Shown: positions 1-9,719 of the stretch, one piece after another
Position numbering within the stretch: position 1 is the first letter of the stretch
Layout of the letters: each line of letters begins with the position of its first letter
Assembly (NCBI RefSeq): GCF_036346615.1
Contig: NZ_CP107836.1
Coordinates: forward strand, 5,270,001-5,334,000
DNA: 64,000 bases
Direction: 5' to 3'
Source of the DNA: Streptomyces sp. NBC_00523
Lineage (GTDB): Bacteria; Actinomycetota; Actinomycetes; Streptomycetales; Streptomycetaceae
Made by a program: the position numbers and the translations under genes
The notes under the pieces: model-generated
What the model was told of the DNA's origin: nothing
The model's input: the letters and a program-made list of their open reading frames with translations, nothing else
The model's database searches: none

Positions 1-1779
1 GCCCAGAAGGAGAACCACTTCCGCTCCCTGGTGCAGGGCTCCAGCGACGTCATCATGATCGCCGCCCCCAGCGGCGTCCTGCGTTACGTCAGCCCCGCCG
101 CCGCCGGTGTCTACGGGCGCGACGCGGACGAGCTGGTCGGAGCCGAGCTGTCCTCGATCATCCACCCCGACGACCTCGGCCGGGTCGTCCACGAGGTCCG
201 CCGCTTCCTCGCCGCCGCGCCCGGTGAGGAGCCCGCCACCCGCATCGAGTGCCGCTTCCGGTCCGGCTCGGGCGACTGGCTCAACGTCGAGTCCACGGTG
301 AACCGCCACCAGGGCGGCCTGATCCTCAACAGCCGGGACGTCACCGAACGCGTCCGCCTCCAGGCCCAGTTGCAGCACAACGCCGAGCACGACCCGCTCA
401 CCGACCTGCCCAACCGGGCCCTGTTCACCTCCCGGGTCCGCCAGGCGCTCTCCGGCCGCCGCGCCGGGGACGCGGGCACCGCCGTCCTCTTCATCGACCT
501 GGACGGCTTCAAGGCGGCCAACGACCGGCTCGGCCACCAGGCGGGCGACGAACTGCTCGTCCAGGCCGCCCGCCGCCTCCACGAGTCCGTCCGCTCCGGG
601 GACACCGCCGCCCGCCTCGGGGGCGACGAGTTCGCCGCCCTCATCGTCGGCGACGCCGGCCGCGAGCAGGACGCCCGCGAGTGCCAGGTCCACGAGATCG
701 CCGACCGGCTGCGCCTCACGCTCTCCGAGCCCTACCGCGTCGGCGACGGAGAGGTCCGGGTCACCGCCTCCATCGGCGTCGCCTTCGCCGAGCCCGGCAT
801 CACCCCCAACGACCTCATGCGCAACGCGGACCTCGCCATGTACCGCGCCAAGGCCGGCGGCAAGAACCGCGTCGAGCTGTACGCCCCGCAGATGCAGGCC
901 GACGTGGTCCGCCGCTCCGAGCTGGCGACCCGGCTGCGCGGCGCCCTGCGCGACGGCGAGTTCGCGCTCCTCCACCAGCCCGTGGTGCACCTCGCCACCG
1001 GCCGGGTCGCCGCCGTCGCCGCCCAGGCCCGCTGGCGCTCCGCCCAGGGCATCCTGTTCACGCCCGCCGAGTTCCTGCGGATCTCCGAGGACGGCGACCG
1101 TACCGCCGAGCTGGGCCGCTGGCTCCTCGAAGAGGCCGTCGAGCAGGCCGCCGACCGGGCCAGGGCGGGCCACCGGACGGCGGTGTCCGTCCGCCTCCCG
1201 GCCCGCCGGCTGCTCGACCGGAGCTTCCCGGCCGGCTCCGTCGAGGCGCTGCTCACGCGCCACGGGCTGCCCTCCGGGGCGCTCATGATCGAGGTCGCGG
1301 ACAGCGATCCCCGGGTCCCCTTCGAGGACCTGGAACAGCGGCTGGCCGCGCTGCGCCGGCTGGGCGTCCGGATCGCGCTCGACGGCTTCGGCAGCGGCTA
1401 CGCCGCGATCAACGCCCTGCGTCGCCTCCCCATCGACGTGCTCAAGCTGGACCGGGGCCTGGTGGAGGGCGTCGTGGAGTCGGCCCGGCTGCACAAGATC
1501 ACCAGCGGGCTGCTCAGGATCGCCTGCGACCTCGGCATGCAGTCCGTGGCCGACGGGGTCGACGTCCCGGAGCAGGTCCTCGCCCTGCGCGCCATGGGCT
1601 GTACGCACGGCCAGGGCGCGGCCTTCTCGGGGCCGCTGGACGAGTACCGGCTGCGCCGCGCCCTGGTCCGGGCGACGTTCCCGGTGCCCGCCGGGGTGCC
1701 CGCGCAGAAGGTGCTCACGGGCGGCGCGTTCCCGTCGCTCAGCCGTTCACATGATGAGACACCCGTCCCACCCACTTGA
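1..1779 (+). CDS. PAS-GGDEF-EAL c-di-GMP protein, 5' truncated by window edge
   Basis: The frame is open through the left edge, so the N-terminus is missing. Visible order: a PAS domain (to about nt 370), a GGDEF diguanylate cyclase domain (about nt 385-900) and an EAL-type domain (about nt 930-1690). GGDEF is intact (nt 619-633), and RSGD five residues before it matches the RxxD site through which c-di-GMP inhibits such enzymes. The EAL domain looks inactive: the EAL position reads AQA (in AAQARWRS), the usual DDFG reads DGFG, and GVE reads GVD. The likely role is c-di-GMP synthesis under a PAS-sensed signal, with the EAL part as a sensor or relic. Its stop codon overlaps the candidate -35 of the ilv leader transcript. 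The signal sensed cannot be read from sequence. Confidence 0.9.
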   Translation, partial: AQKENHFRSLVQGSSDVIMIAAPSGVLRYVSPAAAGVYGRDADELVGAELSSIIHPDDLGRVVHEVRRFLAAAPGEEPATRIECRFRSGSGDWLNVESTVNRHQGGLILNSRDVTERVRLQAQLQHNAEHDPLTDLPNRALFTSRVRQALSGRRAGDAGTAVLFIDLDGFKAANDRLGHQAGDELLVQAARRLHESVRSGDTAARLGGDEFAALIVGDAGREQDARECQVHEIADRLRLTLSEPYRVGDGEVRVTASIGVAFAEPGITPNDLMRNADLAMYRAKAGGKNRVELYAPQMQADVVRRSELATRLRGALRDGEFALLHQPVVHLATGRVAAVAAQARWRSAQGILFTPAEFLRISEDGDRTAELGRWLLEEAVEQAADRARAGHRTAVSVRLPARRLLDRSFPAGSVEALLTRHGLPSGALMIEVADSDPRVPFEDLEQRLAALRRLGVRIALDGFGSGYAAINALRRLPIDVLKLDRGLVEGVVESARLHKITSGLLRIACDLGMQSVADGVDVPEQVLALRAMGCTHGQGAAFSGPLDEYRLRRALVRATFPVPAGVPAQKVLTGGAFPSLSRSHDETPVPPT

Positions 1780-1805
1780 CACTCCGCGTGCGTCGGAGAG
1801 AGGGT
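1776..1805 (+). promoter_or_regulatory. candidate promoter of the ilvBNC leader transcript
   Basis: A perfect -35 TTGACA (1776-1781) overlaps the stop codon of the upstream gene. An 18-base spacer separates it from a weak -10, GAGGGT (1800-1805). Transcription would then begin around 1812, practically at the ATG of the leader peptide, making that peptide leaderless. The -35 is clear and the -10 is poor, so the assignment is tentative. Confidence 0.45.
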
Positions 1806-1812
1806 CAATGCC

Positions 1813-1854
1813 ATGCGCACCCGAATTCTCGTACTTGGAAAGCGCGTCGGCTGA
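1813..1854 (+). CDS. ilv operon leader peptide (attenuator control ORF)
   Basis: A 13-residue frame, MRTRILVLGKRVG, ends in TGA about 45 nt before a terminator hairpin and 141 nt before ilvB. Its core is four consecutive branched-chain residues (Ile-Leu-Val-Leu), with another Val near the end. That is the composition expected of a control peptide for transcription attenuation of an ilv operon: scarcity of charged Ile, Leu or Val tRNA stalls the ribosome and prevents formation of the downstream terminator. Leader-peptide attenuation of ilvB operons is known in actinobacteria. The start is ATG, probably at or very near the transcription start. It is too short for routine gene calling. Confidence 0.8.
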   Translation: MRTRILVLGKRVG

Positions 1855-1898
1855 AGCAGGGTCCCTCCATGACACTCTGCGGACCGCACCGGCGCGCT

Positions 1899-1932
1899 CC
1901 CCTCGCTTGCCTCACGGCACGAGGGGTTTTTT
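1899..1932 (+). terminator. ilvBNC attenuator terminator
   Basis: Seven-bp outer stem CCCCTCG (1899-1905) with CGAGGGG (1920-1926), an inner GCC/GGC pairing, then six T residues (1927-1932). It is a classical intrinsic terminator placed between the leader peptide and ilvB, so it should be conditional rather than constitutive. The 3' end closely resembles that of the cimA attenuator terminator (GAGGGGTTTTTTGTT in both). Confidence 0.8.
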
Positions 1933-1995
1933 GTTGCACCGGACCAGGCAAAACGTCGTAAAACACTCGCAAAAAACCTCAGCTTCGAGAAGAGA

Positions 1996-3852
1996 ATGCC
2001 GATGACCGAGCAGGCCACCGGGGCCCACCATCCCCAGCCGCGGGCCCGTACCGGCGGATCGCCCTCCGCCACCGTTGAGCACGTCACGGGTGCGCAGTCC
2101 CTCATCCGCTCCCTCGAAGAGGTGGGCGCCGACACGGTATTCGGTCTTCCCGGCGGCTGCATTCTCCCGGCGTACGACCCGCTGATGGACTCCACCCGGG
2201 TCCGCCACATCCTGGTCCGCCACGAGCAGGGAGCGGGCCACGCGGCCACCGGCTATGCCCAGGCCACCGGCAAGGTCGGCGTCTGCATGGTCACCTCGGG
2301 CCCCGGCGCCACCAATCTCGTCACCCCGATCGCCGACGCGGCCATGGACTCCGTGCCGATGGTCGCGATCACCGGTCAGGTGGCCTCCAGCGCCATCGGT
2401 ACGGACGCGTTCCAGGAAGCCGACATCTGCGGCATCACCATGCCGATCACGAAGCACAACTTCCTGGTCACCCGCGCCGAGGACATCGCCCACACGATCG
2501 CCGAGGCCTTCCACATCGCCTCCACCGGCCGCCCGGGCCCGGTCCTGGTCGACATCGCCAAGGACGCGCTCCAGTCGAAGACCACCTTCAGCTGGCCGCC
2601 GGTCATGGACCTGCCCGGCTACCGCCCGGTGACCAAGCCGCACGCCAAGCAGATCCGCGAGGCCGCCAAGCTCATCACCCAGGCCAAGCGCCCGGTGCTC
2701 TACGTGGGCGGCGGCGTGATCAAGGCTGGGGCCACCGCCGAGCTCAAGGTGCTGGCCGAGCTGACCGGAGCGCCCGTCACCACCACCCTGATGGCGCTCG
2801 GCTCCTTCCCCGACAGCCACCCGCTGCACGTGGGAATGCCCGGGATGCACGGTGCGGTCACGGCCGTCACCGCGCTCCAGAAGGCCGACCTGATCGTCGC
2901 CCTCGGCGCCCGCTTCGACGACCGCGTCACCGGCAAGCTGGACAGCTTCGCCCCGTACGCCAAGATCGTCCACGCGGACATCGACCCGGCGGAGATCGGC
3001 AAGAACCGTGCCGCCGACGTGCCGATCGTGGGCGACGCCCGCGAGGTCATCGCCGACCTCGTCCAGGCCGTCCAGGCCGAGCACACCGAGGGCAACACCG
3101 GCGACTACAGCGCCTGGTGGAAGGACCTCAACCGCTGGCGCGAGACCTACCCGCTCGGCTACGACCTCCCCGAGGACGGCAGCCTCTCGCCGCAGCAGGT
3201 CATCCAGCGCATCGGTGAACTCGCCCCGCCGGACACGATCTTCGCCGCAGGCGTCGGCCAGCACCAGATGTGGGCCTCGCACTTCATCCAGTACGAGCGG
3301 CCCGCCACCTGGCTCAACTCCGGCGGCGCCGGGACCATGGGCTACGCGGTCCCGGCCGCGATGGGCGCCAAGGCCGGCATGCCCGACCGCACGGTCTGGG
3401 CGATCGACGGCGACGGCTGCTTCCAGATGACCAATCAGGAGCTCACCACCTGTGCCCTGAACAACATCCCGGTCAAGATCGCCATCATCAACAACGGCGC
3501 GCTCGGCATGGTCCGCCAGTGGCAGACCCTGTTCTACAACCAGCGGTACTCCAACACCGTGCTGCACGCGGGCCCGGACGGGGAGACCCCGCCCAACAAG
3601 GGCACCCGCATCCCGGACTTCGTGAAGCTCTCCGAGGCCATGGGCTGCTACGCGATCCGCTGCGAGGACCCGGCCGACCTGGACAAGGTCATCGCCGAGG
3701 CGAACGCGATCAACGACCGCCCGGTCGTCATCGACTTCATCGTCCACGAGGACGCCATGGTGTGGCCGATGGTCGCCGCCGGCACCTCCAACGACGAGGT
3801 CATGGCCGCCCGGGGCGTCCGCCCCGACTTCGGCGACAACGAAGACGACTGA
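1996..3852 (+). CDS. ilvB: acetolactate synthase large (catalytic) subunit
   Basis: Acetohydroxyacid synthase catalytic subunit. It condenses pyruvate with pyruvate or 2-ketobutyrate in the first common step of Val/Leu and Ile synthesis. The 618 aa show the three-domain ThDP-enzyme layout: an N-terminal domain with the cofactor-activating Glu in RHEQGAGHAATGYA, a central FAD-type domain, and a C-terminal ThDP/Mg domain with the GDGCFQM...NN motif. About 35 N-terminal residues precede the domain, as is usual in Streptomyces. Start ATG at 1996 follows a GAGAAGAG stretch; ATG at 2002 is an alternative with better spacing. It leads the ilvB-ilvN-ilvC operon, is controlled by the upstream attenuator, and is 22 nt from ilvN. 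Confidence 0.97.
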   Translation: MPMTEQATGAHHPQPRARTGGSPSATVEHVTGAQSLIRSLEEVGADTVFGLPGGCILPAYDPLMDSTRVRHILVRHEQGAGHAATGYAQATGKVGVCMVTSGPGATNLVTPIADAAMDSVPMVAITGQVASSAIGTDAFQEADICGITMPITKHNFLVTRAEDIAHTIAEAFHIASTGRPGPVLVDIAKDALQSKTTFSWPPVMDLPGYRPVTKPHAKQIREAAKLITQAKRPVLYVGGGVIKAGATAELKVLAELTGAPVTTTLMALGSFPDSHPLHVGMPGMHGAVTAVTALQKADLIVALGARFDDRVTGKLDSFAPYAKIVHADIDPAEIGKNRAADVPIVGDAREVIADLVQAVQAEHTEGNTGDYSAWWKDLNRWRETYPLGYDLPEDGSLSPQQVIQRIGELAPPDTIFAAGVGQHQMWASHFIQYERPATWLNSGGAGTMGYAVPAAMGAKAGMPDRTVWAIDGDGCFQMTNQELTTCALNNIPVKIAIINNGALGMVRQWQTLFYNQRYSNTVLHAGPDGETPPNKGTRIPDFVKLSEAMGCYAIRCEDPADLDKVIAEANAINDRPVVIDFIVHEDAMVWPMVAAGTSNDEVMAARGVRPDFGDNEDD

Positions 3853-3874
3853 GAGACAGAGAGAGACCGACTTC

Positions 3875-4402
3875 ATGTCCACCAAGCACACGCTCTCCGT
3901 CCTGGTCGAGAACAAGCCCGGTGTCCTGGCCCGGATCACCGCCCTGTTCTCCCGCCGCGGCTTCAACATCGACTCGCTCGCGGTCGGCACCACCGAACAC
4001 CCCGACATCTCGCGCATCACCATCGTCGTGAATGTCGAGGACCTGCCCCTGGAGCAGGTCACCAAGCAGCTCAACAAGCTGGTCAACGTCCTGAAGATCG
4101 TCGAACTCGAGCCGTCCGCTGCGATCCAGCGCGAGCTCGTCCTGGTGAAGGTCCGCGCCGACAGCGAGACCCGCTCCCAGATCGTCGAGATCGTCCAGCT
4201 GTTCCGCGCCAAGACCGTCGACGTCTCGCCTGAGGCCGTCACGATCGAGGCGACCGGTGGCGCCGACAAACTGGAGGCGATGCTCAAGATGCTGGAGCAG
4301 TACGGCATCAAGGAGCTCGTCCAGTCCGGCACCATCGCCATAGGGCGCGGCGCGCGCTCGATCACCGACCGGTCCCTGCGCGCCCTCGACCGCTCGGCGT
4401 GA
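3875..4402 (+). CDS. ilvN: acetolactate synthase small (regulatory) subunit
   Basis: Regulatory subunit of acetohydroxyacid synthase. It activates IlvB and confers valine feedback inhibition. The 175 aa have an N-terminal ACT domain (about residues 4-80, beginning LSVLVENKPGVLARITALFSRRGFNIDSLAVG) and the C-terminal ALS_ss_C domain, which is the normal full length. It starts 22 nt after ilvB in the same operon. A 106-nt gap to ilvC contains a separate strong ribosome binding site for ilvC but no obvious terminator. Confidence 0.97.
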   Translation: MSTKHTLSVLVENKPGVLARITALFSRRGFNIDSLAVGTTEHPDISRITIVVNVEDLPLEQVTKQLNKLVNVLKIVELEPSAAIQRELVLVKVRADSETRSQIVEIVQLFRAKTVDVSPEAVTIEATGGADKLEAMLKMLEQYGIKELVQSGTIAIGRGARSITDRSLRALDRSA

Positions 4403-4508
4403 AGCCGGAGGTCCCGCCGCCCCGCTCGTATGGCGAGACCCGAAAACGTATCTGACGCACCCCGCCGTACGGTGGGACGCAACACCTGCACACCAAGGAG
4501 AAGACCCA

Positions 4509-5510
<1,002 letters not shown>

Positions 5511-5517
5511 CACTCGA

Positions 5518-5550
5518 GCCCCGGGGGCGGGTCACCCCCGCCCCCGGGGC
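5518..5550 (+). terminator. hairpin terminator after ilvC
   Basis: A 14-bp perfect stem formed by 5518-5531 and 5537-5550 (GC-only, arms beginning GCCCCGG) with a 5-nt loop and no T tract. This is the usual Streptomyces terminator form. It ends the ilv operon before serA. Confidence 0.75.
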
Positions 5551-5726
5551 CCACGCACTCGTGCGGGTGATCCTTCCGAAGGGGCGCTGATCGGGGTCTC
5601 GCGCATGACTACACTGCTCCACATACACGCGTCAGGCCCACAGTGTCGTGCGTCTTCCACGCGGCAAGCCCCTCCACGCCTGCGGCCGTCGGGACGGCCG
5701 TCCGCACTGGATCTGTGAGGACTCAC

Positions 5727-7319
5727 GTGAGCTCGAAACCTGTCGTACTCATCGCTGAAGAGCTGTCGCCCGCCACGGTGGACGCCCTGGGCCCGGACTT
5801 CGAGATCCGGCACTGCAACGGCGCGGACCGCGCCGAGCTCCTCCCCGCCATCGCCGATGTCGACGCCATCCTGGTGCGCTCCGCCACCAAGGTCGACGCC
5901 GAGGCCATCGCCGCCGCGAAGAAGCTGAAGGTCGTCGCCCGCGCGGGCGTCGGTCTGGACAACGTCGACGTCTCCGCCGCCACCAAGGCCGGCGTCATGG
6001 TCGTCAACGCGCCGACCTCCAACATCGTCACCGCCGCCGAGCTGGCCTGCGGCCTTCTCGTGGCCACCGCGCGCCACATCCCGCAGGCCAACACCGCGCT
6101 GAAGAACGGCGAGTGGAAGCGCTCGAAGTACACCGGCGTCGAGCTGAGCGAGAAGACCCTCGGCGTCGTCGGCCTCGGCCGCATCGGCGTCCTGGTCGCC
6201 CAGCGCATGTCCGCCTTCGGCATGAAGATCGTCGCCTACGACCCCTATGTGCAGCCGGCGCGCGCCGCGCAGATGGGCGTCAAGCTCCTCTCGCTGGACG
6301 AGCTCCTCGAGGTCGCCGACTTCATCACCGTGCACCTCCCGAAGACCCCCGAGACGCTGGGCCTGATCGGCGACGAGGCGCTGCACAAGGTGAAGCCCAC
6401 CGTGCGCATCGTCAACGCCGCGCGCGGCGGCATCGTGGACGAGGAGGCGCTGGCCTCCGCGCTCAAGGAGGGCCGCGTCGCCGGCGCCGGTCTCGACGTG
6501 TACGCGAAGGAGCCCTGCACGGACTCCCCGCTCTTCCAGTTCGACCAGGTCGTCTGCACCCCGCACCTCGGCGCCTCCACCGACGAGGCCCAGGAGAAGG
6601 CGGGCATCGCGGTCGCCAAGTCCGTGCGCCTCGCGCTCGCCGGTGAGCTCGTCCCGGACGCGGTCAACGTCCAGGGCGGCGTCATCGCCGAGGACGTGCG
6701 CCCCGGGCTGCCGCTCGCCGAGAAGCTGGGCCGGATCTTCACCGCGCTGGCCGGCGAGGTCGCCGCCCGCCTCGACGTCGAGGTCTACGGCGAGATCACC
6801 CAGCACGACGTCAAGGTGCTCGAACTCTCCGCGCTCAAGGGCGTGTTCGAGGACGTCGTGGACGAGACCGTGTCCTACGTGAACGCTCCGCTGTTCGCCC
6901 AGGAGCGCGGGGTCGAGGTCCGCCTCACCACCAGCTCCGAGTCGCCCGAGCACCGCAACGTGGTCACCGTCCGGGGCACCCTGTCCGACGGCCAGGAGGT
7001 CGCGGTCTCCGGCACGCTGGCCGGCCCCAAGCACCTCCAGAAGATCGTCGCGATCGGCGAGCACGATGTGGACCTGGCGCTCGCCGACCACATGATCGTG
7101 CTCCGTTACGAGGACCGCCCCGGCGTCGTCGGCACGGTCGGCCGCATCCTCGGCGAGGCCGGTCTGAACATCGCGGGCATGCAGGTCTCCCGCGCCGACG
7201 TGGGCGGCGAGGCGCTGGTCGTCCTCACCGTGGACGACGACGTCCCGGCGACCGTGCTCACCGAGATCTCCTCGGAGATCGGCGCCGTCTCGGCCCGCTC
7301 GGTGAACCTCACCGACTGA
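5727..7319 (+). CDS. serA: D-3-phosphoglycerate dehydrogenase
   Basis: First step of phosphorylated serine biosynthesis: NAD+-dependent oxidation of 3-phosphoglycerate to phosphohydroxypyruvate. The 530 aa are the long, actinobacterial/mammalian-type form. There is a nucleotide-binding domain (GLGRIGVLVAQRM), the substrate/catalytic Arg in NAARGGIVDEEAL, the catalytic His in CTPHLGAST, an intervening allosteric domain (about 320-450) and a C-terminal ACT domain (about 455-530) that typically senses serine. Start GTG 5727 is preferred over upstream in-frame codons because GAGGA lies just before it and the product then begins SSKPVVLIAEELSP. It is probably monocistronic. Confidence 0.96.
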   Translation: MSSKPVVLIAEELSPATVDALGPDFEIRHCNGADRAELLPAIADVDAILVRSATKVDAEAIAAAKKLKVVARAGVGLDNVDVSAATKAGVMVVNAPTSNIVTAAELACGLLVATARHIPQANTALKNGEWKRSKYTGVELSEKTLGVVGLGRIGVLVAQRMSAFGMKIVAYDPYVQPARAAQMGVKLLSLDELLEVADFITVHLPKTPETLGLIGDEALHKVKPTVRIVNAARGGIVDEEALASALKEGRVAGAGLDVYAKEPCTDSPLFQFDQVVCTPHLGASTDEAQEKAGIAVAKSVRLALAGELVPDAVNVQGGVIAEDVRPGLPLAEKLGRIFTALAGEVAARLDVEVYGEITQHDVKVLELSALKGVFEDVVDETVSYVNAPLFAQERGVEVRLTTSSESPEHRNVVTVRGTLSDGQEVAVSGTLAGPKHLQKIVAIGEHDVDLALADHMIVLRYEDRPGVVGTVGRILGEAGLNIAGMQVSRADVGGEALVVLTVDDDVPATVLTEISSEIGAVSARSVNLTD

Positions 7320-7358
7320 CCCTCCGGGCCCCACGGGTCCCGGCCGTACCCGGTATGT

Positions 7359-7399
7359 AGACGAGCGTCTTACACAAACGTCTGCATGCCGGGTACGCT
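7359..7399 (+). promoter_or_regulatory. candidate leaderless promoter with inverted repeat, TetR gene
   Basis: TTACAC (7370-7375), an 18-base spacer and TACGCT (7394-7399) resemble a housekeeping sigma promoter. The start codon at 7406 lies six bases after the -10, implying a leaderless mRNA. AGACG-AG-CGTCT (7359-7370) abuts the -35, the position expected for TetR autorepression. Confidence 0.5.
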
Positions 7400-7405
7400 G
7401 CTGTC

Positions 7406-8008
7406 ATGGGACATCGTGAGGATCTGCTCGAAGGCGCCAAGCGCTGCCTGCTGGAGAAGGGGTACGCGCGCACCACGGCGCGCGACATCGTGGCCGCGTC
7501 GGGCACGAATCTCGCCTCCATCGGCTACCACTACGGCTCCAAGGACGCGCTGCTCAACCTCGCCTTCCTCAGGCTGACGGAGGAGTGGGGCGATCTCGCG
7601 ACCAAGGAGGCCGAGGGGGAGCGGGAGCCGGAGGCGCAGGCCGCGCCGCTCGACCAGTTCCGGGGCGCCTGGGAGCGGGTGATCGGGAGCTTCGAACAGA
7701 GCCGGGCGGTCTGGCAGCTCCAGATGGAGGTCGTCTCCCGGATCAACACCGACCCCGAACTGCAGAAGGCCCTCGTCGGCCCGCAGCGCGAGGGCCGTAA
7801 CGGCCTCGCCGAGAACATGCTCGGTATCGACCCCGAGGCCGACCCCGAGCGCGCCCGCGTCGCCGGCCTCTTCTGCCAGGCCCTCCTGGCCGGGGTCATG
7901 GTCCAGTGGCTGATGGACCCCGATTCCGCCCCGTCCGCCCAGGACCTGACGGACGGCCTGAAGCTGGTCCTGGAAGGACGCGGCCCGGCCCCCGAGGGCG
8001 CCCGGTGA
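7406..8008 (+). CDS. TetR-family transcriptional regulator
   Basis: 200-aa TetR-type repressor. The N-terminal helix-turn-helix covers about residues 5-50 (CLLEKGYARTTARDIVAASGTNLASIGYHYGSKDALL), with the family-typical YHYGSKDALL end. The C-terminal ligand domain is typical in size but gives no clue to the ligand. An inverted repeat over its own -35 suggests autoregulation. Its stop overlaps the GTG of the next gene (GTGA), so the two are translationally coupled. No transporter or other obvious target lies beside it. Confidence 0.88.
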   Translation: MGHREDLLEGAKRCLLEKGYARTTARDIVAASGTNLASIGYHYGSKDALLNLAFLRLTEEWGDLATKEAEGEREPEAQAAPLDQFRGAWERVIGSFEQSRAVWQLQMEVVSRINTDPELQKALVGPQREGRNGLAENMLGIDPEADPERARVAGLFCQALLAGVMVQWLMDPDSAPSAQDLTDGLKLVLEGRGPAPEGAR

Positions 8009-8541
8009 CCGTCCGGGCCGGCGAGCCCTTCGACCTCGCGCGCACCGCCGCCGAGGTGGCGGCCCTGCTCACCGCCCCGCTCCCGGCCGCCGGGCCCACG
8101 GTGGCCGAGGGCGACCCGGACACGGGGGAGTGGCGGGCGACCACCGGCGAGGGCTTCCGGGCCGTCCCGCTCTGGGAGTCCGGGGCCGAAGGCGACGACG
8201 GCGACCACGAGGACGACCCCGACGAGGCGGAGGAGGCGGCCCAGGCCCGGCTCGACGCCCTCGTCGCGGAGCTGGACACCCGCTGGGGCCCGCACCACCG
8301 CGTCGCCGTCCATGTCGCGCTGCTCCTGAAGGAGGAGGGCACCCCGGTCCCCGCGCTGTTCGACGCCCTCCTCGCCGAGGACTGCTACGGCGACCTGGCC
8401 GCCTGGGGCCCGCTCCCCGGACCGGGGGACCGCTGGGTCGGCGTGAGCGTCGGCCGCAGTGACGGGGACGCGCCCCTGGTCATGGCCGCCGTGGTCAGCG
8501 ACCGCCCGATCACCGCCCCGCCGCCGCCCGCCTGGCTGTGA
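8005..8541 (+). CDS. hypothetical protein coupled to TetR regulator
   Basis: 178 aa from GTG 8005, which overlaps the regulator stop as GTGA. Upstream in-frame codons would run deep into the regulator gene and are rejected. I recognise no family. The central part is highly acidic (GDDGDHEDDPDEAEEA, about residues 60-75), followed by a compact hydrophobic and aromatic C-terminal half (HHRVAVHVALLLKEEGTPVPALFDALL). It has no signal peptide or membrane segment, so it is probably a cytosolic soluble protein. Function unknown; coupling to the regulator suggests a shared role. Confidence 0.7.
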   Translation: MTVRAGEPFDLARTAAEVAALLTAPLPAAGPTVAEGDPDTGEWRATTGEGFRAVPLWESGAEGDDGDHEDDPDEAEEAAQARLDALVAELDTRWGPHHRVAVHVALLLKEEGTPVPALFDALLAEDCYGDLAAWGPLPGPGDRWVGVSVGRSDGDAPLVMAAVVSDRPITAPPPPAWL

Positions 8542-8553
8542 GCCTCCGGCGCC

Positions 8554-9699
8554 TCACCGCAGCCGGGCCGCCTTCAGGGCCATGTGGAGCAGCAGCCGGT
8601 CCTCGCCGTCGTTGAGGTCGAGGCCGGTCAGCTGCTGGACGCGGGAGAGGCGGTAGTACAGCGTCTGGCGGTGGATGCCCAGCTCGGCCGCGGTCCGGGA
8701 CGCCTGGCCGGCGCAGTCCAGGAACACCTCCGCGGTGCGCGCCAGGTCCCGCTGGGCCGGGGTCAGCAGGGGGCGCACGGCCAGGTCGGGCAGGGCGTCC
8801 GGGGCGAGCGCGGTCAGCGTGCGGTACGGGCCGATGGCCGGCCAGTCGGCGACCGGGCCGAAGCGGGTCTCCGCCGCCGCGGCCCGGGCCGCCGCCGACG
8901 CCTCGTGCCAGGCGTCCGCCAGCTCCGTGAGGCCCCGGCGCGGGACGGCGATCCCGGCGGTGGCGGTCTCCCCGGCGGTGGTGCGCAGCCGCCCGGCGGC
9001 GGTGAGCGCGGGGTCCAGGACCTCCGGCGACCGCAGCCGGATCAGCGCCGCGAGCGCGGGCGGCCCGGACCGGCCCGGCAGCGGGGCGGCGGTCAGCGCC
9101 GCAGCCGAGGGGACGGTGCGCACGGCGGGCGCGGCGTCCGGCCACGGGGCCACGCACACCACGGTGTGCAGCCCGTCCGCGTCGGGGCCCAGCGCCTCGG
9201 CGAGCGCGGCGACCGCCATGTCCCGCTGCCAGCCGCGCCCGGCGGCCAGCACCGCGCCGAACTCCCGGGACAGGTCGGTGCCCGCCCGCTCCTCGTCGGC
9301 CAGCAGCGCGCCGATCCGGGCGGCGACGTCCATCGCCGCGTCGAGCTGGCGGTCGGTCGGCCCCGGGTCGGCGTCGAGCAGCCACACGTAACCGAGCACG
9401 ACACCCCGATGGCGTACCGGCAGGCAGATGCGGTCGCGGTAGACGCCGGCCTCGGGGGCGGCGGGGATGCGGAGGGGGCCGGTGGCGCGGGTGATGCCGA
9501 AGTTCTCGAACCAGGCGCGGACCGCCGGGGTGGAGCGACGGGTGAGGATCGACCGGGTGCGGACCGGGTCCATCGCCGTGGTGTCGTCGCTGTCGTGGGC
9601 CCCGAAGGCGACCAGCCCGAAATCCCGGTTCTCCAGCGTCGCGGGGACGCCGAGCAGCGCGGAGATCTCGTCCACCAGCTCCTGGTAATCGCCCTTCAC
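8554..9699 (-). CDS. PucR-family regulator, probable proline-utilisation activator
   Basis: 381 aa from GTG 9699 (protein begins KGDYQELVDEIS). A longer in-frame start at 9747 is possible but would put the operator-like palindrome inside the gene. The C-terminus carries the PucR HTH_30 domain (TAAELGIHRQTLYYRLSRVQQLTGLDL, about residues 340-365), after a GAF-like N-terminal region and a GGDEF-like middle region. It is divergent from putB-pruA, the usual arrangement for the activator of proline catabolism in Streptomyces. That functional assignment is inferred from position and family. A 16-bp perfect palindrome lies just upstream of the start. Confidence 0.85.
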   Translation of the reverse strand: MKGDYQELVDEISALLGVPATLENRDFGLVAFGAHDSDDTTAMDPVRTRSILTRRSTPAVRAWFENFGITRATGPLRIPAAPEAGVYRDRICLPVRHRGVVLGYVWLLDADPGPTDRQLDAAMDVAARIGALLADEERAGTDLSREFGAVLAAGRGWQRDMAVAALAEALGPDADGLHTVVCVAPWPDAAPAVRTVPSAAALTAAPLPGRSGPPALAALIRLRSPEVLDPALTAAGRLRTTAGETATAGIAVPRRGLTELADAWHEASAAARAAAAETRFGPVADWPAIGPYRTLTALAPDALPDLAVRPLLTPAQRDLARTAEVFLDCAGQASRTAAELGIHRQTLYYRLSRVQQLTGLDLNDGEDRLLLHMALKAARLR

Positions 9700-9719
9700 C
9701 CGGCCATTCTCGCACCCCT

